64,000 nucleotides of DNA from Dendrophyllia cribrosa. Taxonomy: Eukaryota; Cnidaria; Anthozoa; Scleractinia; Dendrophylliidae. Of the stretch, positions 52,055 through 63,022 are shown one piece after another; position 1 is the stretch's first letter, and the number at the start of each line of letters is the position of its first letter. The stretch spans positions 33,292,434 to 33,356,433 of the forward strand of contig JAJLRJ010000006.1 of the NCBI GenBank assembly GCA_024195265.1. The letters run 5' to 3'. Under the pieces are notes generated by a model. It did no database searches, was not told the origin of the DNA, and was given only the letters and a program-made list of their open reading frames with translations. The position numbers and the translations under genes were made by a program.

Positions 52055-53556
52055 CCCTATCCAGACCGGGGGTTCGATGCAATGACCACCAAATTTGTTG
52101 ACTTTTCCTAAAATTTATCTGGGAACATTTTCACGTTAGCGTCCTTTGTCCACCGATATTGACGTTTCCATAGCAACCGCTTTTTGACACCTATGTTTTA
52201 CAAAATTAGCATTTTTCGCTTTAATCAAGATTATTTCAAAGATTTCTTATTGAATTAATATTTTCCACTTAATTTAGCGATAATTGATCAAATTATGTAT
52301 AATTGTTTATTAATTAAGGTTAATTAACGGTAATTTTAGGAAAATGTGGAATATGAAATGTCAAAATCCAGGATGGCGGATCAAAGTTTTACTAAAGGTC
52401 GTTTCTCTCTATAATATTATTATTGGTTCATATTTGGATTGTAAAACATTTGCCCACAATAAACTAAGCTTTAGCAGTCCATTTGCTTTGTTTTTCGGTG
52501 TTTTTTACCAAAATAAACACGTTTGGACTAATTCAAGATGGCGGATCCAAGATGGCGGATCCAAGATGGCGGACAATAAAATGGGAAATTTATTTCTAGT
52601 ATAGAGCAGTTTTCAATTGAGTATCGAAAGTAATTACACAATTGCTTTGGTTTTGCATTGCTACGCTTTGTGATTGGCTAAAAAATCTCGCGCCACTTTC
52701 TCGACCAATCAGAAGTAAAACCAAAACCAATCGTGACTTGCTCGCACGCGTTTTCCCGCGCTTGGCGCCGCCGACATGTAATTGCTTCGAATTCTGATTG
52801 GTTCATTGGATTGTTTACGACTGCTGTGATTGGTCAGAGTAATTACTTTGGTTTTGGTTTTACGACACTCAATTGAAAACTGCTCTATTACGTGTCTGTG
52901 TAATGCCATTATCTCTAAACATTTATTGTCAAAATATCATAAAAATGTCCTTTTCAAGCTTTTTTTAATTCATTACGTACATGAAAAGCCATAATTTGCA
53001 AAGATAACTGTTCCAGTTTATAAGAACATGTACACATCACTTCTATGACATCACACGCTGTTACCATAGCAACAAAGTGTACGAATTCATTAACTTTTAC
53101 TCCTGCATCAATATGTGAAAGTTTGGTATGAACACTACCGTTTGTTTCAGAGATATGCCTTATAGAACGTTTCAGTTGGTTATTTCATTGTATATGACGT
53201 CATAATGACGTCACTGTTATTGTTAACAACACCAACAGTGTTAGTAAACGGAAGACTTTCATCAAATAGGTAGCTGTTAAAGTCTTGTTGCTATATGTTC
53301 AAAATTGAGAAAATATTGATGAAAGACTGTTTTAGCCAATAAAATCGACTATATGACGTCATAATGACGTCACGTTACGTCATTATGACACCAAAGTATC
53401 TGTAGCTACTAGAATTCATGACAACATTATCCTGTGTAAATTTGGTGGTCATAGCATAAGCGGTTTCAAAGTTACATAGGGGGTGCTTCTGGAGCCCCCC
53501 CCCCCCCCCCCCCCCCCCGGTCCCAGACGGTCAAAAAAAGCCCTGTCTGGATAGGG
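52055..53556. mobile_element. 1.5-kb piggyBac-like non-autonomous element
   Basis: TTAA on both sides (52051-52054, 53557-53560); ends CCCTATCCAGAC and GTCTGGATAGGG. CCCT ends with TTAA targets are the piggyBac pattern. Holds MITE copy 4 (52603-52886), a 17-bp triplicate GGCGGATCCAAGATGGC near 52540-52575, and a 22-base C run near 53497. No transposase. Confidence 0.8.
52603..52886. mobile_element. CCAAT-rich MITE, copy 4 (284 bp), nested
   Basis: AGAGCAGTTTTCAATTGAG to TCAATTGAAAACTGCTCT, essentially intact and very close to copy 2. Inserted into the 52055-53556 element. Confidence 0.9.
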
Positions 53557-53664
53557 TTAAGAATGATATCCGATCTATTATTTATCAATTATTGTTGTTG
53601 TATTAATTAAATCGGAATGTTGATGCCCACTCATACCTTTGGAAAAAGGTACGTTATTGGTTAA

Positions 53665-54073
53665 GGCGGGAGTTAACCTAAACGCCACTTTTCCGCCACT
53701 TGACATGGCTTTAATGGAAATATCTCGTTCACGTTTCAAGCAATCCAAAACCTCTATGCTTAAAACATAAACCTATGTTATGAGGTGTTTTGTACATTTT
53801 TGGGTGATTTTTGGGTATGTTTGGGAGGAAATAGTTTTTCTCAAAGGATTGGTAAAATTTAGAGAAATAAGAAATGTTGAAGATTTAGTGAAGTTTTAAA
53901 ATTAGAATTTGTAGTTAATAATTAATAGACGGATACCAAGTTAGTCCACTAGCAACCTGGGGTGCTCTTACGTGGGTATCGACTGTCTGTTGGTGTTCCA
54001 AAACTCATTTTCTTTCTCCTATCCCTTCTTAAAACCTCTTAAAATTTCATTAAAATTCAGGTAGACTCCCGCC
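53665..54073. mobile_element. 409-bp TTAA-bounded element
   Basis: TTAA at 53661-53664 and 54074-54077; ends GGCGGGAGTTAACCT and AGGTAGACTCCCGCC are inverted. No coding capacity. Confidence 0.75.
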
Positions 54074-54162
54074 TTAACCCAATTGCATTGTTAAAATACA
54101 ATAAATGCAAACCTTCTGAGGTATACATGATACAATAGACTGAAGTACTCATAGAAATGGAG

Positions 54163-54297
54163 CAAGGAAAACAGAGGTTCAGAAAAGGGTAGTGACATCC
54201 CCTACTCGATTACTACATTCGTGTTCGAGTGGTATACAACTTGGGTGCGGCTTACTAACAGCTCAGACTGAAGTCTTAAAGACAGCTACAAAGGTAA
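54163..54297. repeat. dispersed repeat, empty copy
   Basis: AAAACAGAGGTTCAGAAAAG to ACAGCTCAGACTGAAG, collinear with 46805-47025 but lacking the 77-bp insert and one copy of its target. Confidence 0.8.
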
Positions 54298-54917
54298 GCT
54301 ATGGTGTTCCATCTCCGCCAAAAATCAAACTTGTAACTCAACATCCAACTTTACCGTTGTCAACATCGGACTTTTAAGTCAACATAGAACTTTACAGTTA
54401 TCAACATCCGACTTTACAGTTGTCAACATCGGACTTTACAGTTGTCAACATCGAACTATTGACTCAACATCCGACATTACAGTTATCGACATCGGACTAT
54501 TGACTCAACATCCGACATTACAGTTGTCAACATCGAACTATTGACTCAACATACGACATTACAGTTATCGACATCGGACTATTGACTCAAAATCGGACTT
54601 TACAGTCGTCAACATCGGACGTTTGACTCAACATCCGACATTACAGTTGTCAACATCGAACTATTGACTCAACATCCGACATTACAGTTATCGACATCGG
54701 ACTGTTGACTTAACATCCAACTTTACAGTTATCGACATCGGACTTGTTGTCACTTGTTGTCACGTCAACAAAACAAAATGTTAGACTTTGCCAAACGCCA
54801 TATTCGTCTTCGTAAAGTTCGATGTTGAGTTCTCTACGTGCGTACCAAATCCGCTAATAATTATGAGATGCCAGAATGACGTCACTATTGCAAAAGCCTC
54901 GCTTTCGTGTGAAAAAA

Positions 54918-55036
54918 AGATGGCGAACTTGAGGAATGTTATTCACATGTTGAATGATCTAGTCTCAAGAATTCATGCACTCTCCGATGTATCTGAAATT
55001 GGGGTTTTTGTTGTGCGACTAGAGCTAGGAATTTAG
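54918..55036 (+). pseudogene. protein-like frame in left arm of the foldback
   Basis: Starts ATGGCG and reads MANLRNVIHMLNDLVSRIHA then DVSEIGVFVVR before a stop. The inverted copy in the other arm keeps the motif DVSEIGV(I/F)VVR and runs further. No family recognised; it may be a captured host first exon. Confidence 0.4.
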
Positions 55037-55503
55037 TTTTAGACGGACAATAAAAATTTGAGGCTTGCAATGTTGCAGAAGTATTATGAGATTCTACTTT
55101 AATTTATATCCAATATTGCGTGCAACAATTTAGTCATTGCACGCAATGAGGCACCGTGTTGAGCCTTAATGCAGCCATCGATAATTACTTTGTCTTTCTT
55201 TTTTTCATTCAATAAATTTCGAATTCCTGATGAAATGGGGGCGCTTTTATCATAAGAGGAATTCATGGGGTGGGGGAAACTTCCCATACATTCTCTTAAG
55301 GGATCATTAAGTGGACCATTTTATTTTTCATTTTTTTTTGGGGGGGGTGGGGGGAGAGTTGGGCAATTTTTTTTAGAATGAATTTTTTTTCCGTCTTGAG
55401 GCTGTGCAATAATTTTTTCCGGGATTGTTCCAAATTTATTTTTCTTTTGGCTCGTTGTGCATGTGAATTATTTTTTACTACTTTTGCTGTGCATGTTGGA
55501 ATT

Positions 55504-55720
55504 TTATTTCGGAAAAGCAGTTGAGTGAAGAGTACCGATAGTATCAATAATATCCTGGTCAACGTCTAGGTTGACCAGCACTCTATTTAAGAAATCGTGT
55601 CGCACAACAATTACCCCAATTTCAGATACATCGGGAAGTGAATCAATTCTTGAGACTACATCATTCAACATGTGAATAACCCCGGTGAATAACACTCCTC
55701 ACGTCCGCCATTTTTTTTTT
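55504..55720 (-). pseudogene. protein-like frame in right arm of the foldback
   Basis: From ATGGCGGACGTGAGG on the minus strand; a 13-bp tandem duplication (CGGGGTTATTCAC) breaks the frame, after which it reads VIHMLNDVVSRIDSLPDVSE, IGVIVVRHDFLNRVLVNLDV and DQDIIDTIG followed by GTACTC, a possible former splice donor. Confidence 0.4.
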
Positions 55721-56165
55721 CACACGAAAGCGAGGCTTTTGCCATAACCGACGTCATTCTGGCAATACCATAATTATTGGCGGATTTGGTACGCACGTAG
55801 AGTACTCAACATCGAACTTTACGAAGACGAACATGGCGTTTGGCAAAGTCTAACATTTTGTTTTGTTGACGTGACAAAAACTGTAAAGTACGTTGGAAGT
55901 TAGGTCAACAGTCCGATGTCGATAACTGTACAGTTGGATGTTGAGTCAATAGTCCGATGTTGACGACTGTAAAGTGCGATGTTGAGTCAATAGTCCGATG
56001 TCGATAACTGTAATGTCGGATGTTGAGTCAATAGTTCGATGTTGACAACTGTAAAGTTCGATGTTGATAACTGTAAAGTTCTATGTTGACTTAAAAGTCC
56101 GATGTTGACAACGGTAAAGTTGGATGTTGAGTTACAAGTTTGATTTTTGGCGGAGATAGAACACC

Positions 56166-57245
56166 AAAGTCTACCAGGCCAGATACCAAATAAATCAGCC
56201 ACAAGTGGGGATTTCTTTATCAAGCGTAAATCCTAAATATAGAAACATGTCACACGCGAAATCCTGAATACATTCTTCTCTTAACAAAACTGAGACAGTA
56301 CAAGTCCTTGCCTGTTTGTGTAAAAATCCTTACATTCAGAACAAAGAATGGTATGTATTGTCCTTTTTAACAGATAACAAGAGGCTCCAAGCAGCCTATA
56401 CTCATGCGCATGGCCATGCGTGAGAAAGTTTTAGAATATATTTTAAACATGATAAGAAGATGTCTGACATGGCGAAGAGTACTCCTTTCATTTAGTCATC
56501 GTTCTTGCAAACCATGTTGTTTACTATTGATTGTTTTGGAAATACCAGAAGTGAGAGTAGCTGGAAGTAACTAAACAGGAATTGACATTTTAAAATATGC
56601 GTGCATAAATTTGCATGCAAAATCGTGACACAAAATATAAAAATAACAACAAGAAAAACGGAGCCAAAACCTTACCTCATGCCACTTCGCACATGAGTAA
56701 TTATAGTTCTACACAGCAATGGAAATAAAATCTGAGACCAATTACAGTATCTCCTTGTAGTATAAAAAGGCTTATCACTTCATGCATATTAATGTTGAAA
56801 TTTGACAGAAAATACACAAATGGTTCTATCACTGTTATGTGAAATTTGTCAAGGAAGGACTATTCAACTAAGCTGGAAATAAGGGAAAAAAGGTTGATCA
56901 ATACTTCACCCTTCATTTCTTGATGTTTTATTGACATTTCATTAGTTGGAGAAGAGGAATACCAGCCATTAACACAACATGATCAGACTTTATGAGACAT
57001 GATGTTTGTGTGTGTGTCTGTCTATCTAGCTATGGGAAAGAAAGAAAATACCCTGTGCAATGGCTCACAAAAACATTAGTAGACCGATGAATTTATGAAC
57101 TTGATTAAAATCCAATATTTTATCATAGTTAGTAGAGGGGACTAATAACAATGATTTTATAAGGCTTACATTTGAGCATAGTTAGTCCCCACTACTAACT
57201 ACATGTATGATTCGAGCAATGGTAGTCCAAGGGCATCACACAGCA
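56166..57245. other. gene-free stretch
   Basis: No exon, RNA gene or bordered repeat that I can support. A short inverted pair with TTAGTAG(A/T)GGGGACTA sits near 57130-57200. Confidence 0.4.
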
Positions 57246-57250
57246 ATACG

Positions 57251-57645
57251 ATTAGACCTGCCAAGTCTCACGCCTTAGGCGTGAGTCTCACGCCTGCAAG
57301 TCCAAATCTCCGATCTCACTCCTACTCACGCCTATGGAGCAATTTCCCACGCCTAATTACAGATTTGAGCTATGAGCCTTAACTGATCGCATGATCCAAT
57401 TTAAAATATAGTTACGTTCATGAAAATATGGCACTTTTTTGTAGGTTTTTATCGTTCTGAACGTTACAATTACAGAGGTCCGAGGTCCATTTAAATTTCC
57501 GAATTCTTCGAAACATCTTCGGACAATTTCGGACATCTTCGGAATAGATCGGGTTTCGTTCGGATTTGGTCGGGTCGCCTTCGGAAATCTTGGCACTCCT
57601 ACGAAAAAATTCTCACGCCTATCACTCGGAAAAAGTTGGCAGGTA
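57251..57645. mobile_element. short TIR-like element with CACGCC motifs
   Basis: ACCTGCCAA near 57257 and TTGGCAGGT near 57637 are inverted; TCTCACGCC recurs just inside each end. Internal TTCGGA/TCCGAA words resemble 46555-46630. Confidence 0.5.
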
Positions 57646-59041
57646 TATACAATGTCATGTAACTTGTTCATTGGCCACTCCGAAAAATACCATAATCATC
57701 TTTTATGTGCAGGCTCAGCCTCAACGGGGTGTAATTATTCAAGTCTCCTTTGTTAGAATGGCACAATGGAATTCAGAGTACATGTAGGAATGCTAGGACG
57801 TAGCATTGTGTGTTCGTATACAAATGTGCACCGTATGCAAATTGCCACGAAGTTGAAGCATAGCACGTGCAGTTCGTGCTGAAAACAAAAAAAATTGGAA
57901 AAATCAGGCTTTACATCAAGCACCACCCAAACCTGCACTATAAAGAGTATTATGGTATTTTTAATAGTTTCTGGAGTGGGCAATTGTGCATGTGCATTCG
58001 CTCAATAGAAAGATCCTGGCCTCGCTTTTGTTTATCTTTTAACTAAAAATGATTGGTTTTCAAAACCAAAGTTTTTAATGAACTTTGCTGAGCTGTACTT
58101 TTTCATGATCACAAAATAGATGGACACATCTTTGGTCAAAAAGATCATTTCAGCAACAGTCCTTAGATTCCTTTGAATTTGCCTCCTCTGATGGTCATTG
58201 ATCATTTGTCTTTGAGTGAACAATAGAAACCTTCATTCATGTATGTTTGTTCACATGCCTTGCTTGTTTCATTCAGAAATTTTGTAGCTGCAATCAAGAA
58301 ACGTTTACCCACCCATGCATGCCAAGCTAGAAATTACAGGCCACCGTAAGAAACCTTTGAGAAGTTGACAGTTGCTGTGCTCGATCGACAGGCTAAGATT
58401 TTAGACAATTCCGTGTTCCACGTGTTGGAAGCAAAATGAGGGAATCTAAACCTTCTTTAGTAAGTTTATTTTATAACGGATTCTTCGCATTTGCCGCATC
58501 GATCCAGATCGATGTCCTTTGCCAAATAGTGAACTGAAAATTTCAGTTTACAGTAAGCTTAAGTTCTTAAGCTTACCCGACAATGGTCCTGATACATGGA
58601 ATATTATAATATTGATAGAAAGTATAGCATAAACTGCAATTACATGCTTACCTTGTCGCTCAGCAATCATATCGCTTAATTACATCGCTCCGATCCCAAT
58701 ATATTTACAGGCGCATCAAGCGAAGACCACGATCGAGCTAGTCATATTTTCGCACTTCACCATCCCTTCCCTGGTAACAATGGTCAAGGAAGACACGATG
58801 ACCACGCATTTTCATTGGTGACTTATAAGAACGAATACTATTGGTCGACAGGTGAGAAGACATAACTGCCACGGAGGACAAAACTGCAACGCTACATACA
58901 TGACTCCAGACCACAACTGAAATGGATCACGTGACCACAACATAGCAACGGGAGGAAACTGCATAGCAACGAACCAGCGTGTATAACGGATCGCTTGAAC
59001 CAGGGAATCTGATCGGAAAATCGCAGACAAACACAATCACG
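57646..59041. promoter_or_regulatory. 5' flank of the SLC16-like gene
   Basis: No coding exon. CCACGTGTTGG near 58419 and a palindromic GTAAGCTTAAGTTCTTAAGCTTAC near 58553-58577 are visible. Promoter role is inferred only from position. Confidence 0.3.
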
Positions 59042-59246
59042 ATGCCCACACAAGACGATCCAAAAGATACTTTTGGGAAAATATCCTGGTTTTTCAGAGG
59101 CAAGCGTTTCCAAGACAGTTCCTGGTCGTGGGTAGTATGTATTACAGCAGCGCTTTGTCATTCTGTTAATATGGGCTTTGTCCTCAGCTTTGGCGTTCTG
59201 TTCCCTGTGCTGATGGAGTACTTTGATGAGACAAGGGAAAAAACCG
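59042..59246 (+). CDS. SLC16-like monocarboxylate transporter, first coding exon (partial gene)
   Basis: ATG at 59042 opens a 68-residue exon ending at donor GTGAGT (59247). After a polar N-terminus, residues 25-32 read DSSWSWVV, the place of the family signature [D/E]G[G/S]xWGW just before TM1. TM1 follows (CITAALCHSVNMGFVLSFGV to PVLMEYF), then FDETREKTG, which in the family leads into TM2. SLC16 proteins are plasma-membrane 12-TM carriers of the major facilitator superfamily moving lactate, pyruvate or related solutes; the substrate cannot be told from this exon. The Gly residues of the signature are replaced by Ser, as in some MCT9/12/14-type members. The rest of the gene must lie beyond 64000, so intron 1 exceeds 4.7 kb and contains the nested transposons. 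Confidence 0.8.
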
Positions 59247-59446
59247 GTGAGTAGCGATAATCAGTTTTGCTGGTGTCATGATTCTATGTATGATATGAAG
59301 CACTATCCGACTTGAATTGGACAAACTAAGTTATTTCGACCGGTTGTACATTTCGTAATTCGCACGGTATTAAGACGGGTACAGATCAGAAAAGCCGGAA
59401 TATCTATCTATCTTCCAATACTCGACTCCATCTCACGAGATGATTC

Positions 59447-59835
59447 TTTCGAGTTGGTCAACTGTAACTGTAACTGTAAATCTTTATTTAAACACGGTAA
59501 AATCATCAGGAAACCTAACCTAGCTAACCTAACTAGCCTAAACAAATTACAAAGCTAACTACAACTAATTTAAATAAACCTGTTTTTCATGAATGCCGTG
59601 TGTACTTTACATTAAAAATTCAGATAAGCTGATCGTTTAAATTGACCTAGAGATTCCATTTCTCTCATATGACAGGGTAGGCTGTTCCAGAGAACTGCTC
59701 CACTATAACTAAAGCTGTTTTTCATGTAATTAGTTCGTGGGAACGGGACGACTAGTTTGTTATCAGAGTCCCTCAGGGAATAGCGCATTTCATTTCGTTT
59801 AACAAATTTAGAGGAAAGGTATTCAGGAACAAGAC
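59447..59835 (-). mobile_element. LINE 3' part (C-terminal ORF2, 3' UTR, tail)
   Basis: Minus-strand reading: [54 protein letters not shown] ... stop at 59612. A 3' UTR ends AAATAAAGATTTACAGTTAC, with the hexamer ACAGTT repeated three times. It joins in sense to the reverse transcriptase at 63023-64000 once the insertion 59836-63022 is removed. Confidence 0.85.
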
Positions 59836-60257
59836 GCTGTGGGAGCGTATACTTGGGCGTCGTTGTATTAGGCATATTGGAGAATAATTGTCTTGGGAAT
59901 CTGCATGCACGTTATTTCACGGTTTGATGATTGGGAGTATTCGGATAGTGTGAGTAGTCTAACAAAGAAGCGCGTTAACCGTCTAAAACAAGAAGACACA
60001 GTACACTTAGCGTGTGAGATCGCACGCAAATTATTAAAGTAGCGTGTCCACTGTGTCAAAAGACGAGTACATACTGAAAAATGCAAATCGATGCCTACTT
60101 TGTACTTACCGTTGAAAAAAAGGCCGTATGTCAGAGTTTCCCGATGGTTGTTATTGGTTTTAGCTAAATCTTGTAACTAGCTGGTCTGTGTTTTCGACAC
60201 TTTTGAAGTGAATGCAAATATAGCCGCAAAGTGGCCTTTCGAAGCCATGATGTAATT

Positions 60258-60275
60258 GGCCGTTTTTATACTAGA

Positions 60276-60306
<31 letters not shown>

Positions 60307-60331
60307 AACATTTGTAGTTCGTCCTGTTATG

Positions 60332-60373
<42 letters not shown>

Positions 60374-60498
60374 AGACGAACTATCTTTCGTAGTGCTTCG
60401 TTCAAGACGCATTTCGAAAGATAGTTCGTCTAGACGGACTATACGTCTTGTGCCCGTCTTTATACTAGAGACGCATAACCAGACGAACTACAAATGTT

Positions 60499-60529
<31 letters not shown>

Positions 60530-61675
60530 TCTAGTTGTTCGTCCCGTCTTTACACTAGACGCATAACATGACAGACGCATTATTCGTCTGGACGGATAAA
60601 GCCTGCCGCACACTTGAGGAAAGTGCTGAGCAAAATTCCTCGCGAGGCAGTTAGCTCAGCTGTTTCCGCAAGTGTGCCCTTGTATTTTTGGTGAGTTTTT
60701 CGCCTCGCGAGGTCGTGAGGCAAATATCTGACGTGTTTGATATTTTTTGCCTCACGAGACAAATTCCTCATCGTGTGCGGGCGCCGTGAGAATCTGGCTG
60801 AGCCAAATTAATCGATAAGCCAATAAAATTGCATGGCAAGCTCACGTGATTTCAAGCTCGACATTCAAGATGGCGGACGACGAGATGTTAAAACTTCTCG
60901 TACCTCTTCTTATCCGTTTGTTTGTGGTCCACTCAGAGTATACAAAATGTAATATTACATTTGTATAACTGCAATTGCTGTAATTGATATTGAAACAAAG
61001 TTTTAATATCCACTTTTTTAGAATATTCTTAGGATATACACCTAATTGTAGTAATGTTGTCATATGAAAAAAGCCAAATAGGAATTAATTAGCTTAATCA
61101 TCATTCACAGCGACACGCGGCACGATTAAGCGTGCAGCGGCTATTGTTAATTTAAATTAAGCGTGCAGCGGCTATTGTTATTTGTGTGTCTAATTAATTC
61201 CTATTGGCCTTTTTTTCATTTTTCATTTTTCTATGACAACGTTATTGTAATTGGGTGTAAATTAAATTTAGCATTTTATTAGATTTTAATACAGTAAACA
61301 TGCAACATACAAGGCTGCATAGAACTCGACAAGTTTATCCTCTAGGATAACTTCGTTAAACCACACTCCTGTCCGCCATCTTGAATGTCGAGTTGGAAAT
61401 CACGTGAGCTCACCATGCAATTTTATTGGCTAATCGATTAATTTGGCTCAGCCAGATTCTCGCGGCGCCCGCACACGATGAGGAATTTGTCTCATGAGGC
61501 AAAAAATATCAAACACGACAGATATTTGCCTCACGACCTCGCGAGGCGAAAAACTCAACAAAAATCCAGCGCACACTTGCGGAAACAGCTGAGCTAACTG
61601 CCTCGCGAGGAATTTTGCTCAGCACTTTCCTCAAGTGTGCGGCAGGCTTAATGCGTCTCTAGTATAAAAACGGCC
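60258..61675. mobile_element. TIR element with GACGCATTATCCGTC palindromes
   Basis: Ends GGCCGTTTTTATACTAGAGA and complement; ATT lies on each side. Interior left (60290-60595) is a chain of palindromes built from GACGCATTATCCGTCTGGAC and CTAGTATAAAGACGGGCAC, mirrored about 60395. Interrupted by the PIF-type MITE at 60600-61648. A related end fragment occurs at 19541. Confidence 0.75.
60600..61648. mobile_element. 1.05-kb PIF/Harbinger-type MITE, copy 2
   Basis: TAA duplicated (60597-60599, 61649-61651). Same ends as copy 1 (AGCCTGCCGCACACTTGAGG) and ~280-base inverted repeats. The unique centre runs in the opposite direction to copy 1. Removing it restores GTCTGGACGGATAATGCGTC in the host element. 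Confidence 0.9.
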
Positions 61676-63022
61676 ATTGCCTGGTCCGGACCCGAGGTCA
61701 AAACAACTCTCCAATTGAAAGTTTTGCTGGAAGTATTCCCGCCGTTATTATAATAAAGTTTGAATGAAACTTATAAATTTAATCAAAGTTAACGACAGAA
61801 GTGATAATTTAGGAGGAGAGAAACAAATTTAGCCCTTTGAAATATATTTTTTCAGTTGAGGTAAAAATGTTGCAATTTGCATAATGTGAAAGTAATTTGA
61901 AACCTTTCCAGTAACGCATAACGCAGCTGTTTCGTAAAACATCTCGCAATCAGACACACGAAAATATATCCAGTTTTTATTCCTCTGTATCCGAAACACA
62001 GAAAAGAAAATTAAATGAAAAAGTGATCGCTTTAAGGTTATTTTCGCCCGAGAAACATTCACTAGCGGAAGCAAAACTCGCAAGAAACGTCTCGCAAGAC
62101 ACCGCGTGCATTGTTTACATCTTCTCTCGGCGGTGAATTTTTGCACCCAAAGTTTCAGTTGTCTGTTCTGTTCTTTCAACTTCACGAAATAAAAATTAAT
62201 GAAAGGCAAACAACCGAAAGAAGTGAAATTAACTGGGATTCCTACCACGCTTATATTTCTTCCTTCGCTGTCCACTGTTTACTTCTTATTAAATAATAAA
62301 GCGCTATGTATGTATTCGTCTAAATTATCTTCTTCGTGTTCGTTTTAACATGTTTTAGCGGGTTTCCGTCATGAAGGTATCGTAGAATTAATCGCGAGTG
62401 TCAAATACTTTCGAAGTGTCTTCCTGAGTAATTTCCTTACGCATATTGAATATGAAACTGTTAGATGCAACAGAGAAAACACAACTCGCACTTCGTGACG
62501 TTCGCCTCGCATCAACAAACAACAGGTGTACTCCACCGCGGTCAAACGAGAGAAATTTGCAAAAGTTAACCAAAGTACTTCAAAGTTAAGGTTGTCATTT
62601 TCACTGTTTATTAAAAGTTTCATATATTGACAATACACTGTCAACTCACTAAACGTTTTGAAAGTTTACTAAAAAAAAGTTCTAAGCGTTTGAAAACTAC
62701 GAACCGCAGAACTGTCGGCGCCATTTGCCAACACACTTTTGCTCAGGCACGAAGCGTTTTGATCAGTTTTCAACGATCGAAAAGAAGCTCGTTATTTTGA
62801 GCCGGAAAGATGAAAAGATAGTTACATAAACTAATTATTTTATACATCCTTGCCCACGTTTCCACTTAATTCTAAATGAATCCCACCAAATAAAACGAAA
62901 AACGCCTCGGACGTGTGACCGCGGTGAAGGTTTGAATAATCCCGCCGTCCCCAGAGTTGCGCAATACTGCACATTTGTGGACGACCAAACGGCATTTTAA
63001 TACTTGGTCGCTACGCCCAAGT

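Larger units (their letters stand above)
54302..56165. mobile_element. 1.9-kb foldback element with minisatellite arms
   Basis: Ends TGGTGTTC(C/T)ATCTCCGCC inverted. The outer arms (54330-54750, 55870-56130) are arrays of AACATCCGACATTACAGTTA and ATCGGACTATTGACTC-type units. The inner arms share AAAATGTTAGACTTTGCCAA and a reading frame present in both orientations (54898-55036 plus, 55504-55710 minus). The spacer 55040-55500 has G- and T-rich tracts. Confidence 0.8.
59836..63022. mobile_element. 3.2-kb insertion splitting the LINE
   Basis: AACAAGAC is duplicated at 59828-59835 and 63023-63030, an 8-bp target duplication suggesting a hAT-like element. ACTTGGGCGT at 59851 and its complement at 63013-63022 act as terminal inverted repeats, though 15 extra bases precede the left one. 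About 1.42 kb of it is the nested element 60258-61675. Parts near 61825-61905 resemble the 14487-16140 element. No transposase recognised. Confidence 0.75.

Noticed and set aside
61829..62275. 148-codon minus-strand open frame in the LINE-splitting insertion
   Set aside because: No transposase or other motif is visible and the related block at 15600-15740 is not open in the same way.
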